The notes: generated from the letters alone by a model not told the origin. A stretch of DNA of 64,000 bases from Candidatus Kapaibacterium sp. (GCA_022842685.1 JALHPC010000003.1:1-64000); one strand, 5' to 3'; shown: positions 9,883 to 19,878, numbered from the stretch's first letter. A program made the numbers and translations.

Positions 9883-11263
9883 AACTGGCTATAATGAGCG
9901 CAACGCAGAGTCAATCCTAGAACATGCACGAAGGCTTGATGGTAGGTCACTAGAAGAGTTGTATCCTGACGCGTGCGCTGGAAGCGAGAATGCTGGTCGT
10001 GGCAATCTAGGTCAGTTGGTGGAGCAGTTGCACTTCGGAATCAAGGCGAACAACGACTCCAGACCTGATTTCGTTCATGCTTGTCTCGAACTAAAAACTA
10101 CAGGCTTGCTGCCAACGACTCGTCAATCGAAGTACATCGCGAAAGAACGGCTTACGCTGTCAATGATTGACTTTAACGAGATTCCGAACGAGACATTCTA
10201 TACCAGTGCCTTTGTCAAAAAGAATGCGAGTTTGCTCATTATGGTCTATCAGTATGAGAAGAGCGTTCATGTTTGCCAACGACGATTTGTCACGTCTTTT
10301 GTCTACCAAATTCCGCCGGAAGATAAGGAGGTTTTCGAAGAGGACTGGGCGTGGATACAATCTAAGATTAGGAATGGTGAGGCACATCTGCTTAGTGAGA
10401 GCCAGACGTCATATATCGCTGCGGCAACGAAGGGCGCTGATTCATCCGATACAGTTGGTCAGCCTTTTTCTGACGTGCCAGCAATGCGAAGGGCTTTCTG
10501 CATAAAGCGGCCATACTTAGACTACATCATAAGGAGACATTTAGGGCAGACAGTAGTCAGTCCAACTTCATTGAGAAAGCGTGCTACAGCACAAGAGACT
10601 GAACTGAGCCTCGATGAGATGGTTGTTGAGAGAGTGAAACGATACGTTGGCATGAAGAAGACGGAGTTGTTTAGAGTGTTCAATCGTCCAGTGTCAAGCG
10701 CCAAGAACTGGGCTAGTATTCTTGTCAAGCTTATGCTTGGCATGAGTGCTGATGACGAAGTCGCTGAGTTTGTTAAGTCGGGTCTTAGTGTGAAGACTGT
10801 CACGACTATAGGTGGAAAGGTACTGCCGGAGAGTATGTCCTTTAGCCAAATAAAATACCGCTCAGTTTTGACGGAGGATTGGGAGGAATCGTATCTTCAT
10901 GGAGTTTTGACCAGCCGCTTTCTCGTGCTCGTATTTAATCGTGATACACGTAGTAGCGAGCCAGTATTCCGGGGGGTGTTCTTCTGGTCTTTGCCGTCGG
11001 CTGCCGTTGATGAAGGGTACGAGTTTTGGCAATGCATTAAAAGTGCCATTTCTCGTGCTGATTTCGAGACGATTTATGCACTTAGGAGTACATCGTACTA
11101 CCACATACGTCCTAAGGCACGAAATAGCTATGATATGCAGCAAATTGAGATTGCTGGAAGAGTCTTCTACGCAAAGAAGATGGCTTACTGGATTAACTCA
11201 GCGATTGTGAAGAAGGAACTATCTAGGCACGGCTACTTACTAGCTTCCGAGTCCGTAGGCTAA
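9872..11263 (+). CDS. Type II restriction endonuclease, Sau3AI/MutH family (predicted GATC)
   Basis: Overlaps the methyltransferase by 11 nt. N-terminal GNLGQLVEQLHFG and catalytic-like SRPDFVHACLELKTTGLL; C-terminal HIRPKARNSYDMQQIEIAGRVFYAKKMAYWIN, as in two-domain Sau3AI-like enzymes. Confidence 0.8.
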   Translation: MPNRTGYNERNAESILEHARRLDGRSLEELYPDACAGSENAGRGNLGQLVEQLHFGIKANNDSRPDFVHACLELKTTGLLPTTRQSKYIAKERLTLSMIDFNEIPNETFYTSAFVKKNASLLIMVYQYEKSVHVCQRRFVTSFVYQIPPEDKEVFEEDWAWIQSKIRNGEAHLLSESQTSYIAAATKGADSSDTVGQPFSDVPAMRRAFCIKRPYLDYIIRRHLGQTVVSPTSLRKRATAQETELSLDEMVVERVKRYVGMKKTELFRVFNRPVSSAKNWASILVKLMLGMSADDEVAEFVKSGLSVKTVTTIGGKVLPESMSFSQIKYRSVLTEDWEESYLHGVLTSRFLVLVFNRDTRSSEPVFRGVFFWSLPSAAVDEGYEFWQCIKSAISRADFETIYALRSTSYYHIRPKARNSYDMQQIEIAGRVFYAKKMAYWINSAIVKKELSRHGYLLASESVG

Positions 11264-11452
11264 TGTCTGCTCTGCCGGGGCTGCTGCCCGCAGCCTAGCT
11301 TGCAATTCCTCTGCCGCCAACTGGCGAATCTGATAAAGGGGCAACGATAACAGCGAGCGAGTCATGAGCCGTGCCAAAATAGCCATTTCTCCCACGGTTG
11401 CATCGCGGGCTGTTTCATGCCAAAGCACATCTGGGTAGCTATGCGCACTCAT
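11240..11452 (-). CDS. Small ORF of unknown function, possibly a remnant
   Basis: 70 aa MSAHSYPDVLWHETARDATVGEMAILARLMTRSLLSLPLYQIRQLAAEE...; overlaps the endonuclease 3' end. Confidence 0.3.
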   Translation of the reverse strand: MSAHSYPDVLWHETARDATVGEMAILARLMTRSLLSLPLYQIRQLAAEELQARLRAAAPAEQTLAYGLGS

Positions 11453-11459
11453 CTAGGCA

Positions 11460-11483
11460 CCCCCTCTCGAACTCGAGAGGGGG
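11460..11483. repeat. REP-like palindrome CCCCCTCTCG-AACT-CGAGAGGGGG followed by GGCCGGGGGGTGAG-type sequence
   Basis: Perfect 10-bp inverted repeat with 4-nt loop. Confidence 0.8.
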
Positions 11484-11516
11484 CCGGGGGGTGAGCAGTG
11501 CGTTGCGCCCGCCACG

Positions 11517-11576
11517 CCCGCCCTTCAGGGCGGGTTGGAATGTGGTTCCTCGCCTAGGCCCGCCCTTCAGGGCGGG
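11517..11576. repeat. Two copies of palindrome CCCGCCCTTCAGGGCGGG (11517-11534, 11559-11576)
   Basis: Two identical 18-nt palindromes in 60 bp. Confidence 0.85.
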
Positions 11577-11610
11577 TGCAGGATGGCGGGTGCGATCGCA
11601 CGTTGATTGC

Positions 11611-11710
11611 GGCGCGCCACCCCACGCATGGGCGGCCACGGCGCGCCACCCCACGCATGGGCGGCCACGGCGCGCCGCCCCACGCATGGGCGGCCACGGG
11701 GGGCCGCCCC
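11611..11710. repeat. 29-bp tandem repeat GGCGCGCCRCCCCACGCATGGGCGGCCAC, 3 copies plus a degenerate fourth ending GGGGGCCGCCCCTAC
   Basis: Unit starts at 11611, 11640, 11669, 11698 (constant 29-bp spacing). Confidence 0.85.
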
Positions 11711-11807
11711 TACTTGTGTGTTGTGGCACCGCCACAACCATGGGTACGTGTGGTGCACCGGCGAGAACGCTTCCCAACGAATGCTGCAAATCCTGTATCT
11801 TTATCGC

Positions 11808-12227
11808 ATGAACGAATGGCACGATATACGATGGAAGCAACGCTTCGAAAGCTTCGATGCTTCCCTCGGGCTATTGCGCGAAGCCATGGCGAACGGACCC
11901 CATGCTCTGAATCAGTTGGAAAAAGAGGGCGCAGCACAACGTTTCGAGTTCTGCTTTGAACTGGCGTGGAAGTGCCTGAAAGACTACCTGCAGCATTCCG
12001 GGGTTAACCTCGATACTATTGCCCCACGGCAGACAATCAAAGAGGCATTTGCAGCGAAGATTCTTGCTGATGGCAAGGTGTGGATCGATATGCTCGACCA
12101 TCGTAATCTCCTGTCGCACACATATAACCGCTCTAACTTCGAACAGGCAGTTGAGGCAATTCACCTGCGGTACCTCGATGCACTACAACAACTGCACGCC
12201 TTCTTAGCCCATCGGATGTCGGAATGA
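11808..12227 (+). CDS. HEPN / nucleotidyltransferase substrate-binding family protein (HI0074/HepT-like), putative toxin
   Basis: MNEWHDIRWKQRFESFDASLGLLREAM...AQRFEFCFELAWKCLKDYL...DHRNLLSHTYN; RNLLSHTY fits RX4HXY. The track start at 11607 lies in the repeat block. Confidence 0.85.
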   Translation: MNEWHDIRWKQRFESFDASLGLLREAMANGPHALNQLEKEGAAQRFEFCFELAWKCLKDYLQHSGVNLDTIAPRQTIKEAFAAKILADGKVWIDMLDHRNLLSHTYNRSNFEQAVEAIHLRYLDALQQLHAFLAHRMSE

Positions 12228-12529
12228 AGGCAGCTCCCCTTTCCGAAGAAACGTTGGCATCGATACGCAGTGTGCTGCAGCAACATGCAGAAGTGCGAAC
12301 TGCAGTGCTGTTTGGTAGTAGAGCGAAAGGTACACACACGGAACGTTCAGACATCGATATCGCCGTAACAGGTTGTGTACCGCCGCTTCCTGCACAGTCT
12401 ATCGCGGCTGAACTTGACGACCTGCCCCTGCCCCAGCGCTTCGAACTGCAATCCATCGAGCACATCGTTTACCAACCACTGCTAGAACATATTCGCCGCG
12501 TGGGAATCGTCATTTATACGGCTTCGTAG
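12224..12529 (+). CDS. MNT-type minimal nucleotidyltransferase (MntA-like), putative antitoxin
   Basis: VLFGSRAKGTHTERSDIDIAVTG fits GSX10DXD; ATGA overlap with the HEPN gene. Confidence 0.88.
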   Translation: MKAAPLSEETLASIRSVLQQHAEVRTAVLFGSRAKGTHTERSDIDIAVTGCVPPLPAQSIAAELDDLPLPQRFELQSIEHIVYQPLLEHIRRVGIVIYTAS

Positions 12530-12650
12530 ACGGTGCGCCCCGCCCCTCAAGCAAATCTAACGGCGCAGGGATGGGCTGTGGGCATGAATGGGCAGTAGAT
12601 GCGGTTCCCAGCCATGTTCGATATTACCACGGTACTCGCGGCTACCCCTT

Positions 12651-13613
12651 GTGAACAAGCTACTTCACTACCTGCTAACCATTGGCATTCTGTGCACAGC
12701 CACAGGATGCGCTAGTCTGTTTTCGGACTTTACGCAGAAGGCCTATACAGTTAGCATTAAACCTGGCGCCCGCGTGATTGATGTGTCAACTAATGACACG
12801 TTAGCCGTAAATCAACAATCGACTGCGAGGGAGTTCTCGCTTGACCTAGATACTCGCAGGCGACATGGCATAAGAATAGAATCGGATTCCGTTGTGTTGT
12901 GGAGTCATGTTCGACCGCACTATAATCCAACTGCCCTACTGAATCTGTTTAACCACGTCTTTCACCCCGTCGACCATCTAACGGGTTGCGATCGACATTT
13001 GGAAAGTGTTGGAGTGTTTCGGACAATGAGGAAGGACCTAACGGATAGTTTGATAGCAGTCCACGATTCACTTGCGTTGAGCTTTGCAGGTCTCGACTGG
13101 CCACGTGGACTCGTAGGTTCGAAATCGCAGAATCGCGATTCGTGGGTGGTTGCCATATCAATGAGATATGGGTTCGTAGGACCTATTACACAGGCTGCCA
13201 TTATCGGGAATTCCCTGAATGCGATGATCGGTATTCGCCCAATGCCGTGGTGCGAAGTAGGTTACGATCTTGTTGCGTTCGGAAATGTAGGTATTGGCGA
13301 CCTCAAAGATGCTAGCGGACAGATACGAAGTGGCTACGTGATGATTCGTGAACCCATTGCTGGACTAACTCTTCGATATGGATTGGGTGTATCGTTTGTA
13401 AACGGTAGTCGAGATGTCGTTACCCAAGCGGACACGTGGGAGACTCAATCTGTTGCTGGCCGATTCGTTGTTGATACCTACGGTTTAGGGTTTTCCAACC
13501 AGTGGATCTCTGTCGAATATCGCAGGTCTAGGTTCCGCGATGCTCTGATTGGCGGCAAGCGTATAAGTTCTAACAACGCTTCGATCCATTTTGGCTTCAA
13601 TCTTTTGCTTTGA
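12651..13613 (+). CDS. Hypothetical lipoprotein, paralog of 4998-5972
   Basis: VNKLLHYLLTIGILCTATGCASLFSDFTQKAYTVSIKPGARVIDVSTNDTLAVN...; closely parallels 4998-5972. Confidence 0.75.
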   Translation: MNKLLHYLLTIGILCTATGCASLFSDFTQKAYTVSIKPGARVIDVSTNDTLAVNQQSTAREFSLDLDTRRRHGIRIESDSVVLWSHVRPHYNPTALLNLFNHVFHPVDHLTGCDRHLESVGVFRTMRKDLTDSLIAVHDSLALSFAGLDWPRGLVGSKSQNRDSWVVAISMRYGFVGPITQAAIIGNSLNAMIGIRPMPWCEVGYDLVAFGNVGIGDLKDASGQIRSGYVMIREPIAGLTLRYGLGVSFVNGSRDVVTQADTWETQSVAGRFVVDTYGLGFSNQWISVEYRRSRFRDALIGGKRISSNNASIHFGFNLLL

Positions 13614-13707
13614 GTGCACAGTCGGCTACACCGTACCGCCTAGCTCAGCATCTACGTGCCCACGGCCAGGCGTTGGGTATATGTGGTGTATTCTTGCTCC
13701 CACATCA

Positions 13708-13742
13708 AAAAAAAAGCGGCCACAAGGGCCGCTTTTTTTTCT
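13708..13742. terminator. Bidirectional intrinsic terminator between convergent genes
   Basis: AAAAAAAAAGCGGCC-ACAA-GGGCCGCTTTTTTTT. Confidence 0.9.
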
Positions 13743-13784
13743 TCTTTCGACTGTTGATGCTAACTCTGCCGATACGGCAACACA

Positions 13785-15197
13785 TCAATACCGATAATAA
13801 TCGGGCTTAAACGGACCCTTCACGGGTACGCCAATGTAGTCGGCTTGGTCTGGCGTGAGCGTCTCAAGCTCCACACCAATCTTCTTCAAATGCAAACGCG
13901 CTACCTTTTCGTCGAGATGCTTGGGTAGTACGTATACTTGGTTCTCGTACTTGCTAGAGTTTAACCACAATTCGATCTGCGCAAGCACTTGATTGGTGAA
14001 CGAATTCGACATCACAAACGATGGGTGTCCAGTGGCACAACCAAGGTTCACCAAGCGCCCCTCGGCTAGAATGATAATTTCCTTGCCGTCCACGTTGTAC
14101 AAATCAACTTGGGGCTTTACCTCGACCTTCGTCTTGCCGTAGGCCTTGTTTAACCATGCCATGTCGATTTCGTTGTCGAAATGGCCAATGTTGGCAACAA
14201 TGGTCTTGTCCTTCATAGCGCGGAAGTGGCGCTCCGTAATGATGTTCTTATTGCCCGTGGCTGTAATCACAATGTCGGCCTCCTTGATGGCCTTGTCCAT
14301 GCGCTTGACGGCATATCCGTCCATAGCCGCTTGTAGTGCGCAAATGGGGTCGATTTCCGTGACGATTACCCGGGCGCCTGCGCCACGCAGCGAAGCTGCC
14401 GAACCCTTGCCTACATCGCCATATCCTGCCACAACTGCAACCTTGCCAGCCATCATGATATCCGTGGCACGCCGAATGGCGTCAACACAGGATTCCTTGC
14501 AGCCGTACTTGTTGTCGAATTTGCTCTTGGTAACGGAATCGTTGACGTTAATCGCTGGCATTGGCAATGTACCTGCCTTCATACGTTCGTACAGGCGCAT
14601 CACACCCGTTGTGGTTTCTTCGCTCAATCCACGAATCCCCTCAACGAGGTGCGGATATTTGTCGAACACCATGTTCGTCAAATCGCCGCCGTCGTCCAAA
14701 ATCATATTTAGCGGACGTCCATCCTTGCCAAAGAACAAGGTCTGCTCGATACACCAGTCAAACTCGTGCTCGTTCATGCCCTTCCAAGCAAACACAGGAA
14801 TACCTGCCTTGGCAATGGCAGCCGCTGCATGATCTTGCGTCGAGAAGATGTTGCAGCTACTCCACTGCACTTCGGCACCCAAATCAATCAGCGTCTCAAT
14901 AAGCACAGCCGTTTGGATGGTCATGTGCAAACATCCAGCAATGCGGGCGCCCTTAAGGGGCTTCTTGCCCTTGTATTCGTCGCGGAGCGACATCAAGCCG
15001 GGCATTTCCGCTTCGGCCAGTCGGATTTCCTTGCGGCCCCATTCGGCCAGCGCCATGTCCTTTACCGCATAGGCGCGTGCCTTGTATGCTACGGTTCCCT
15101 TCGTTACCGATGCAGGCACGTCTAAGCCCTTGCTCGATCCGTTCTTTGCCGTGCCATTTGTGGCCTTGGCTGTCTTTTTCTTCGTTGTAGTTGCCAT
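13785..15197 (-). CDS. ahcY: Adenosylhomocysteinase
   Basis: [11 protein letters not shown]...; [73 protein letters not shown]-terminus. The track N-terminal extension runs into metK. Confidence 0.97.
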   Translation of the reverse strand: MATTTKKKTAKATNGTAKNGSSKGLDVPASVTKGTVAYKARAYAVKDMALAEWGRKEIRLAEAEMPGLMSLRDEYKGKKPLKGARIAGCLHMTIQTAVLIETLIDLGAEVQWSSCNIFSTQDHAAAAIAKAGIPVFAWKGMNEHEFDWCIEQTLFFGKDGRPLNMILDDGGDLTNMVFDKYPHLVEGIRGLSEETTTGVMRLYERMKAGTLPMPAINVNDSVTKSKFDNKYGCKESCVDAIRRATDIMMAGKVAVVAGYGDVGKGSAASLRGAGARVIVTEIDPICALQAAMDGYAVKRMDKAIKEADIVITATGNKNIITERHFRAMKDKTIVANIGHFDNEIDMAWLNKAYGKTKVEVKPQVDLYNVDGKEIIILAEGRLVNLGCATGHPSFVMSNSFTNQVLAQIELWLNSSKYENQVYVLPKHLDEKVARLHLKKIGVELETLTPDQADYIGVPVKGPFKPDYYRY

Positions 15198-15256
15198 TGT
15201 AGGATTGAGAGTTACGTGTGCGTTTGTGATAGGGGGCACCGGCTTACGCTTTGGCG

Positions 15257-16420
15257 TTATGCCAAGCCCCGCGAAAACAAGTCCGTTAGGTCTAAGCGTT
15301 CCCAAGGGAATTCGGCACGGCCAAAATGTCCGTAAGCCGCCGATGCCCGATAGAGCGGAGCGCGAAGCCCAAGCTTGGCAATGATGCCGGCAGGACTTAG
15401 GTCGATGTTGTGCGCAATGAAGTCGGCAATCACGCTGTTTGGTACGCTGCTGGTGCCGTTCGTATCGACGTTGATGCTTACGGGTTGAACAACGCCAATG
15501 GCGTAGGCCACTTGAATGGTGCACTCGCGAGCGATGCCGGCAGCCACGATGTTCTTGGCAAGGTAGCGTGCAAAGTAGGCCGCAGAGCGGTCGACCTTTG
15601 TAGGGTCCTTACCCGAAAACGCTCCGCCGCCATGCGGCGCACGACCACCGTAGGTGTCTACGATAATCTTGCGGCCGGTAAGGCCGGTGTCGCCGTGCGG
15701 CCCACCAACAACAAACTTACCCGTAGGGTTGACGTGGTAGGCGGTGTCGTTCGACAACAATTGCGCAGGTAGTACCTGTGGCACAACGTATTCGCGTACG
15801 TCGCGGTCGATGGTAAAGTGTTCGGCAGCAGCGTCGTGCTGCGTCGACACCACCACGGCAGTAATGCCCAGGATTTCGCCCGCATCGGAATACTTGATGC
15901 TAACCTGGGCCTTGGCATCGGGGGCAAGGTATGGCATGCGGCTGTCGCCGGCCTTGCGTAGGTCGGCAAGGCGCTTTACCAAGGCATGCGAAAAGTGAAT
16001 CGCCGCCGGCATGTAGGACTCGTCGTTGGGCAACACCTGGCGCAGCTCGTTGGTAGCATAGCCGAACATCATGCCCTGGTCGCCGGCGCCGCCGGTATCG
16101 ACCCCTTGGGCAATATCGGGCGACTGCTTGTTGATGACGTTGATAACGGCACAGGAATCGGCATCGAAGCGGTATTCGGCCTTGGTGTAGCCAATGTCGC
16201 GAATAACGCCGCGCACGATGTCGGGCAGGTCGATGTAGGTGTGCGTGGTAATCTCGCCGCCAACCACGATCATACCCGTGGTGGCAAAGCACTCGCAGGC
16301 AACACGGCCTGTGGGGTCGGCGCCTAACACGGCGTCGAGGACGGCGTCGGATACCTGGTCGCAGACCTTATCGGGATGGCCTTCGGAAACGGACTCGGAT
16401 GTAAAGATGTATGTGCTCAT
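15257..16420 (-). CDS. metK: S-adenosylmethionine synthetase
   Basis: [55 protein letters not shown]. Confidence 0.98.
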   Translation of the reverse strand: MSTYIFTSESVSEGHPDKVCDQVSDAVLDAVLGADPTGRVACECFATTGMIVVGGEITTHTYIDLPDIVRGVIRDIGYTKAEYRFDADSCAVINVINKQSPDIAQGVDTGGAGDQGMMFGYATNELRQVLPNDESYMPAAIHFSHALVKRLADLRKAGDSRMPYLAPDAKAQVSIKYSDAGEILGITAVVVSTQHDAAAEHFTIDRDVREYVVPQVLPAQLLSNDTAYHVNPTGKFVVGGPHGDTGLTGRKIIVDTYGGRAPHGGGAFSGKDPTKVDRSAAYFARYLAKNIVAAGIARECTIQVAYAIGVVQPVSINVDTNGTSSVPNSVIADFIAHNIDLSPAGIIAKLGLRAPLYRASAAYGHFGRAEFPWERLDLTDLFSRGLA

Positions 16421-16459
16421 GTAACAACGGCAGGTGGAAGAGAGAGCGTAGTCGTACGG

Positions 16460-17437
16460 TTACTGTGAAAGGCGAACCACCGAGGCGTCGCCAAGATTGA
16501 TGGTGGCAAAGCGGCCGCTTACTTCGGCATTGTCGCCAATGATACTCGACTCCAACGTGATATCGCTCACAATGGCATTGTCGCACACGATGCTGTCCCG
16601 AATAATGCTGTTTCGCACGACCGCCCCTTTCGAGACGGTGGCATTGGGGCCAATAACACTGTGCTCGACGATAGCTGAAGGGTCGATGTGGGCAGGGGGG
16701 ACCACAACGCAGCCCGGCGGCGAGGTGGGCTGGGCATTACGTTTGAGTAGAAATCGATTGGTTTCGAGGAGCGTCTCGGGCTTGCCGCAGTCGTGCCAGC
16801 CTTCGACGGTAAAGGTGGTGAACTTCTCGCCGCGATCGACCATAAGTTGGAGCGCGTCGGTAAGTTGGTATTCGCCCTTCGTGCGGATGTCGCTGCTGAT
16901 AAGGTGGTCGAGACAGTCGCGCAACAGCGAGGGGTTGTTGATGTAATACAGGCCAACGATGGCCATGGTGGAGACGGGCACCTCGGGCTTTTCGACGAGG
17001 CGTGTAACGAAGCCACCTTCGGTGACGACGACGCCGAAGCGGCGGGGATCGTCGACGTGTTTGACGCCGAGCGACGAGAACGCCGACGTGTTGAGGACGC
17101 TAAGGTCGACGTCGAAGACGGTGTCGCCAAGAATGATCAGAACGGGTTCGGTATTCAGCGACTCGCGCGCCACCCAGATTGCGTGGCCAAGGCCATGCAT
17201 TTCGTTTTGTTCAACGAAGGTGACGTTAAGCGAATAGGCGGTTCGGACGTACGATTCTACGAGGTCGCCCTTATAGCCCGTGATGATGGTTGCGCTTGTT
17301 ACGCCTTGCTCGATAAGTGCGTCGAGGATGTGACCAAGGATGGGCTTACCGGCTACGTTAACCAGCACCTTGGGGAGTGTATGCGTAAAGGGCCGGAGTC
17401 GAGTACCGATTCCGGCCACTGGGATGATTGCATGCAT
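16460..17437 (-). CDS. NDP-sugar pyrophosphorylase (nucleotidyltransferase) with hexapeptide tail
   Basis: MHAIIPVAGIGTRLRPFTHTLPKVLVNVAGKPILGHIL; C-terminal hexapeptide-like NATVSKGAVVRNSIIRDSIV. Confidence 0.9.
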   Translation of the reverse strand: MHAIIPVAGIGTRLRPFTHTLPKVLVNVAGKPILGHILDALIEQGVTSATIITGYKGDLVESYVRTAYSLNVTFVEQNEMHGLGHAIWVARESLNTEPVLIILGDTVFDVDLSVLNTSAFSSLGVKHVDDPRRFGVVVTEGGFVTRLVEKPEVPVSTMAIVGLYYINNPSLLRDCLDHLISSDIRTKGEYQLTDALQLMVDRGEKFTTFTVEGWHDCGKPETLLETNRFLLKRNAQPTSPPGCVVVPPAHIDPSAIVEHSVIGPNATVSKGAVVRNSIIRDSIVCDNAIVSDITLESSIIGDNAEVSGRFATINLGDASVVRLSQ

Positions 17438-17448
17438 GGACGACAAAA

Positions 17449-19878
17449 TTACTGAAGGCGGATGGTCTGACCAGCCTTCAGGACGTCGGTCGACCGCAAC
17501 GAGCGATTCTTAGCGCGGATAGACTCGACAGACACACCGAACTTATCGGCGATATCGGTAAGAGTGTCGCCACGGCGAACGCGGTACGACTTCGGTGGCC
17601 GCTTACCGCTGGCGGGCTGTGCGCTGCCCTTTTGTGGCGATTCGGTGTAGATCTTGAGTTTGGAACCGGCAAAGACGGAGGAGCCAGAAACGACGTCGGC
17701 ATTCCACCGAACCACATCGGCTTCTTGCACGCCATAGGTGGCGGCAATGGCACTGAGTGATTCACCGCGCTTGACCTTATGGATAGTGGGCTTACCGGTT
17801 GGCGTAGCACGCTGGATGGCGGCCACTTCGCTTTTTGCAAGGGAGGTTTCGACGGTGATGGACGTGCCGGCGCGCAGGGAGGCGTTAGAGCGCATGTTGT
17901 TGAGCTGCAGGAGGCGCTCGGCTGTGGTGCCGTACAGATTGGCGATGGAAACGACCGACTCGCCGCGGGTTACGTTATGCTGGACGTTTCGTGTTACGCG
18001 AATGCGTTCGACGCCTTGCTGAGGGCGGGCTACATCGGTAACGGCTACAACAAGGGTGTCGCCAATCGTGATCGCGTCGCGGTCGTATGGAATGTCGTTC
18101 CAGATACGCAGGTCGGCAAGGCGCACGCCGTATCGGCGTGCGATGGCCGAGAGGTTGTCGCCTGGTACAACGATGTGGTTCACCGTCGAACTTGCAGATT
18201 TAATGGCCGTAGCGGTTGCAGGTGCGGTCGTCGAAGGGTTCTCGTTGGTTGGAGTCACGTCGGCTTGCGCTGTGGCGGGCGACGGCGTCGCTGTGACGGG
18301 TTGTCCAGGGGCTGACGGTGTTGTTGCAACTGCAGCCAGCGAAGCGTCTGCCGAGCGGGCCACGACTGGTATACGCAGTGTGCGGCCGCGCTGGAGCTTG
18401 GTACGGAATCCCTGCAGGCCATTGATGGTAGCCACATCGGCAGCGGGCACGCCATAGCGTCGTGCAATCGAAGCCAGCGTTTCGCCGCGGTTTACCGTGT
18501 GATTGGTCCATGGGCGGCGCTCGTCGTCGGACAACGTCGCAAAGCGTCGTGCAAAGTCTTGCGATGCCCCTTTAGGAATTTTCAGCTTGTAGGGTTGCGA
18601 CGACGGCGGGGTGCAGTGGCGAACGATTTCGGGGTTGAGAAGCTTGAGGGAGTCGACGGCGATGTCGACGCACGTAGCTAGGGCGCTAATGGTAGTAGGC
18701 TCGTCGATGGTAACGACGTCGTACTCATACGGCGGGTGAAACTGAACGGAGTCGTCGACGAAGCCGTATTGGACGCGGTTAACCGTAACGAGAGTGGTGG
18801 CGATGTAGAGTGGAACGTAGTTGCGGGTTTCGCGAGGCAGCAGGTCGCGTACTTGCCAGTAGTTGGGGTTCGACAAGCCAGACTTGCGGATAGCGCGGCG
18901 CACGTTGCCTTGTCCGCAGTTATATGCTGCCAACGCAAGATGCCAGTCGCCAAACTCGTTGTACAGCATGCGCAGGTAGCGCATAGCGGCCCGGGTCGAC
19001 TTTTCGGGGTCGCGGCGTTCATCGAGCCAGAAGGAGACGTTCATGTTGAAGTCGCCTGCGGTGGCCTGCATGAACTGCCACAGGCCAACGGCTTTAGCGC
19101 GGGAGACGGCATAGGGGTTCATGCCGGACTCCATCATCGCTAGGTGGCCGATTTCTTCGGGCATGTTCTCTTCGCGAGTAATGCGCTTAATCATGTCGAA
19201 CCAGCGCCCGCTACGTTCGAGCCACTTCTTGAAGAACTTGCGGCCGCGAGCGCCTGTAAGGAATTCGATGTTCTTTTCGACGGATTCGTTCAGGATGAGC
19301 GGAATCTGCGTCGAGGGAATAATCTCGGGCATGGGCACGAGCGTAGTGGTAACGGCAACATCGGGCTCGGCTAGGACGCGTTTCGCTGCGCGGTCGACTT
19401 CTTCGTAGATACGATTGCGAAGGATAAAGACGCTGGAGTTCTCGTCGAGGTCGTTGATGTTGCGGATGTACGTTTCGTAATCCTCGATGATGGACTGTGC
19501 CAGGTCGGTGAAGTCGGCATTCTCTTCAATGCGCGGAAAGCTGGCAAGGTCGTTGAGGATTTCAATGGCACGCTCGAACTCGCGAGCTGCATTGGTGGTG
19601 TCCTTACTTTCGATGGACGTGATGGCCTTGAGGTAGCGTTTGCGGGCGAACTCAAGCTGTTCGATTACGCCTTCATCCCATGTGGCTACGGAAGCACCCG
19701 CGGCACTGTCGTCGAGATCGGAGAATTCGTCAGGAAAAACCTGCTTGGTTTGCTTAGGTTGCGCGCCAGTAGTTGCAGACTGGGCATATGCGCCGGGGGC
19801 GGCGGCCACGGCAGCGCCGACGGCAAGAGCGACGGCGAACCGCACCACCCAGGGGAGACGAGCAGGGCTCGTATGCAT
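17449..19878 (-). CDS. MltD-like lytic murein transglycosylase with about five LysM motifs
   Basis: SLT domain IGHLAMMESGMNPYAVSRAKAVGLWQFMQATA...LALAAYNCGQGNV; LysM motifs (e.g. YRVRRGDTLTDIADKFGVS). Confidence 0.92.
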   Translation of the reverse strand: MHTSPARLPWVVRFAVALAVGAAVAAAPGAYAQSATTGAQPKQTKQVFPDEFSDLDDSAAGASVATWDEGVIEQLEFARKRYLKAITSIESKDTTNAAREFERAIEILNDLASFPRIEENADFTDLAQSIIEDYETYIRNINDLDENSSVFILRNRIYEEVDRAAKRVLAEPDVAVTTTLVPMPEIIPSTQIPLILNESVEKNIEFLTGARGRKFFKKWLERSGRWFDMIKRITREENMPEEIGHLAMMESGMNPYAVSRAKAVGLWQFMQATAGDFNMNVSFWLDERRDPEKSTRAAMRYLRMLYNEFGDWHLALAAYNCGQGNVRRAIRKSGLSNPNYWQVRDLLPRETRNYVPLYIATTLVTVNRVQYGFVDDSVQFHPPYEYDVVTIDEPTTISALATCVDIAVDSLKLLNPEIVRHCTPPSSQPYKLKIPKGASQDFARRFATLSDDERRPWTNHTVNRGETLASIARRYGVPAADVATINGLQGFRTKLQRGRTLRIPVVARSADASLAAVATTPSAPGQPVTATPSPATAQADVTPTNENPSTTAPATATAIKSASSTVNHIVVPGDNLSAIARRYGVRLADLRIWNDIPYDRDAITIGDTLVVAVTDVARPQQGVERIRVTRNVQHNVTRGESVVSIANLYGTTAERLLQLNNMRSNASLRAGTSITVETSLAKSEVAAIQRATPTGKPTIHKVKRGESLSAIAATYGVQEADVVRWNADVVSGSSVFAGSKLKIYTESPQKGSAQPASGKRPPKSYRVRRGDTLTDIADKFGVSVESIRAKNRSLRSTDVLKAGQTIRLQ

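Noticed and set aside
11611-11710. 29-bp repeated units resembling CRISPR repeats
   Set aside because: Units are directly contiguous with no spacers and no cas genes nearby; a tandem repeat.
11439-11959. ORFs at 11439-11840, 11398-11811, 11576-11959 on both strands
   Set aside because: Low-complexity translations of the GC-rich repeat block (HAWAATARRPTHGRP-like).
15900-16292. Overlapping ORFs within metK and the nucleotidyltransferase (e.g. 16793-17455)
   Set aside because: Alternate-frame shadows; Arg/His- or Gly-rich with no domain-like pattern.
16421-16460. SAM/SAH riboswitch upstream of metK-ahcY
   Set aside because: Only about 40 nt to the next gene and no SAM-I/II or SAH core recognised.
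17779-19143. Long plus-strand ORFs (17779-18315, 18056-18457, 18736-19143)
   Set aside because: Antisense shadows of the well-supported MltD/LysM gene in a GC-rich genome.
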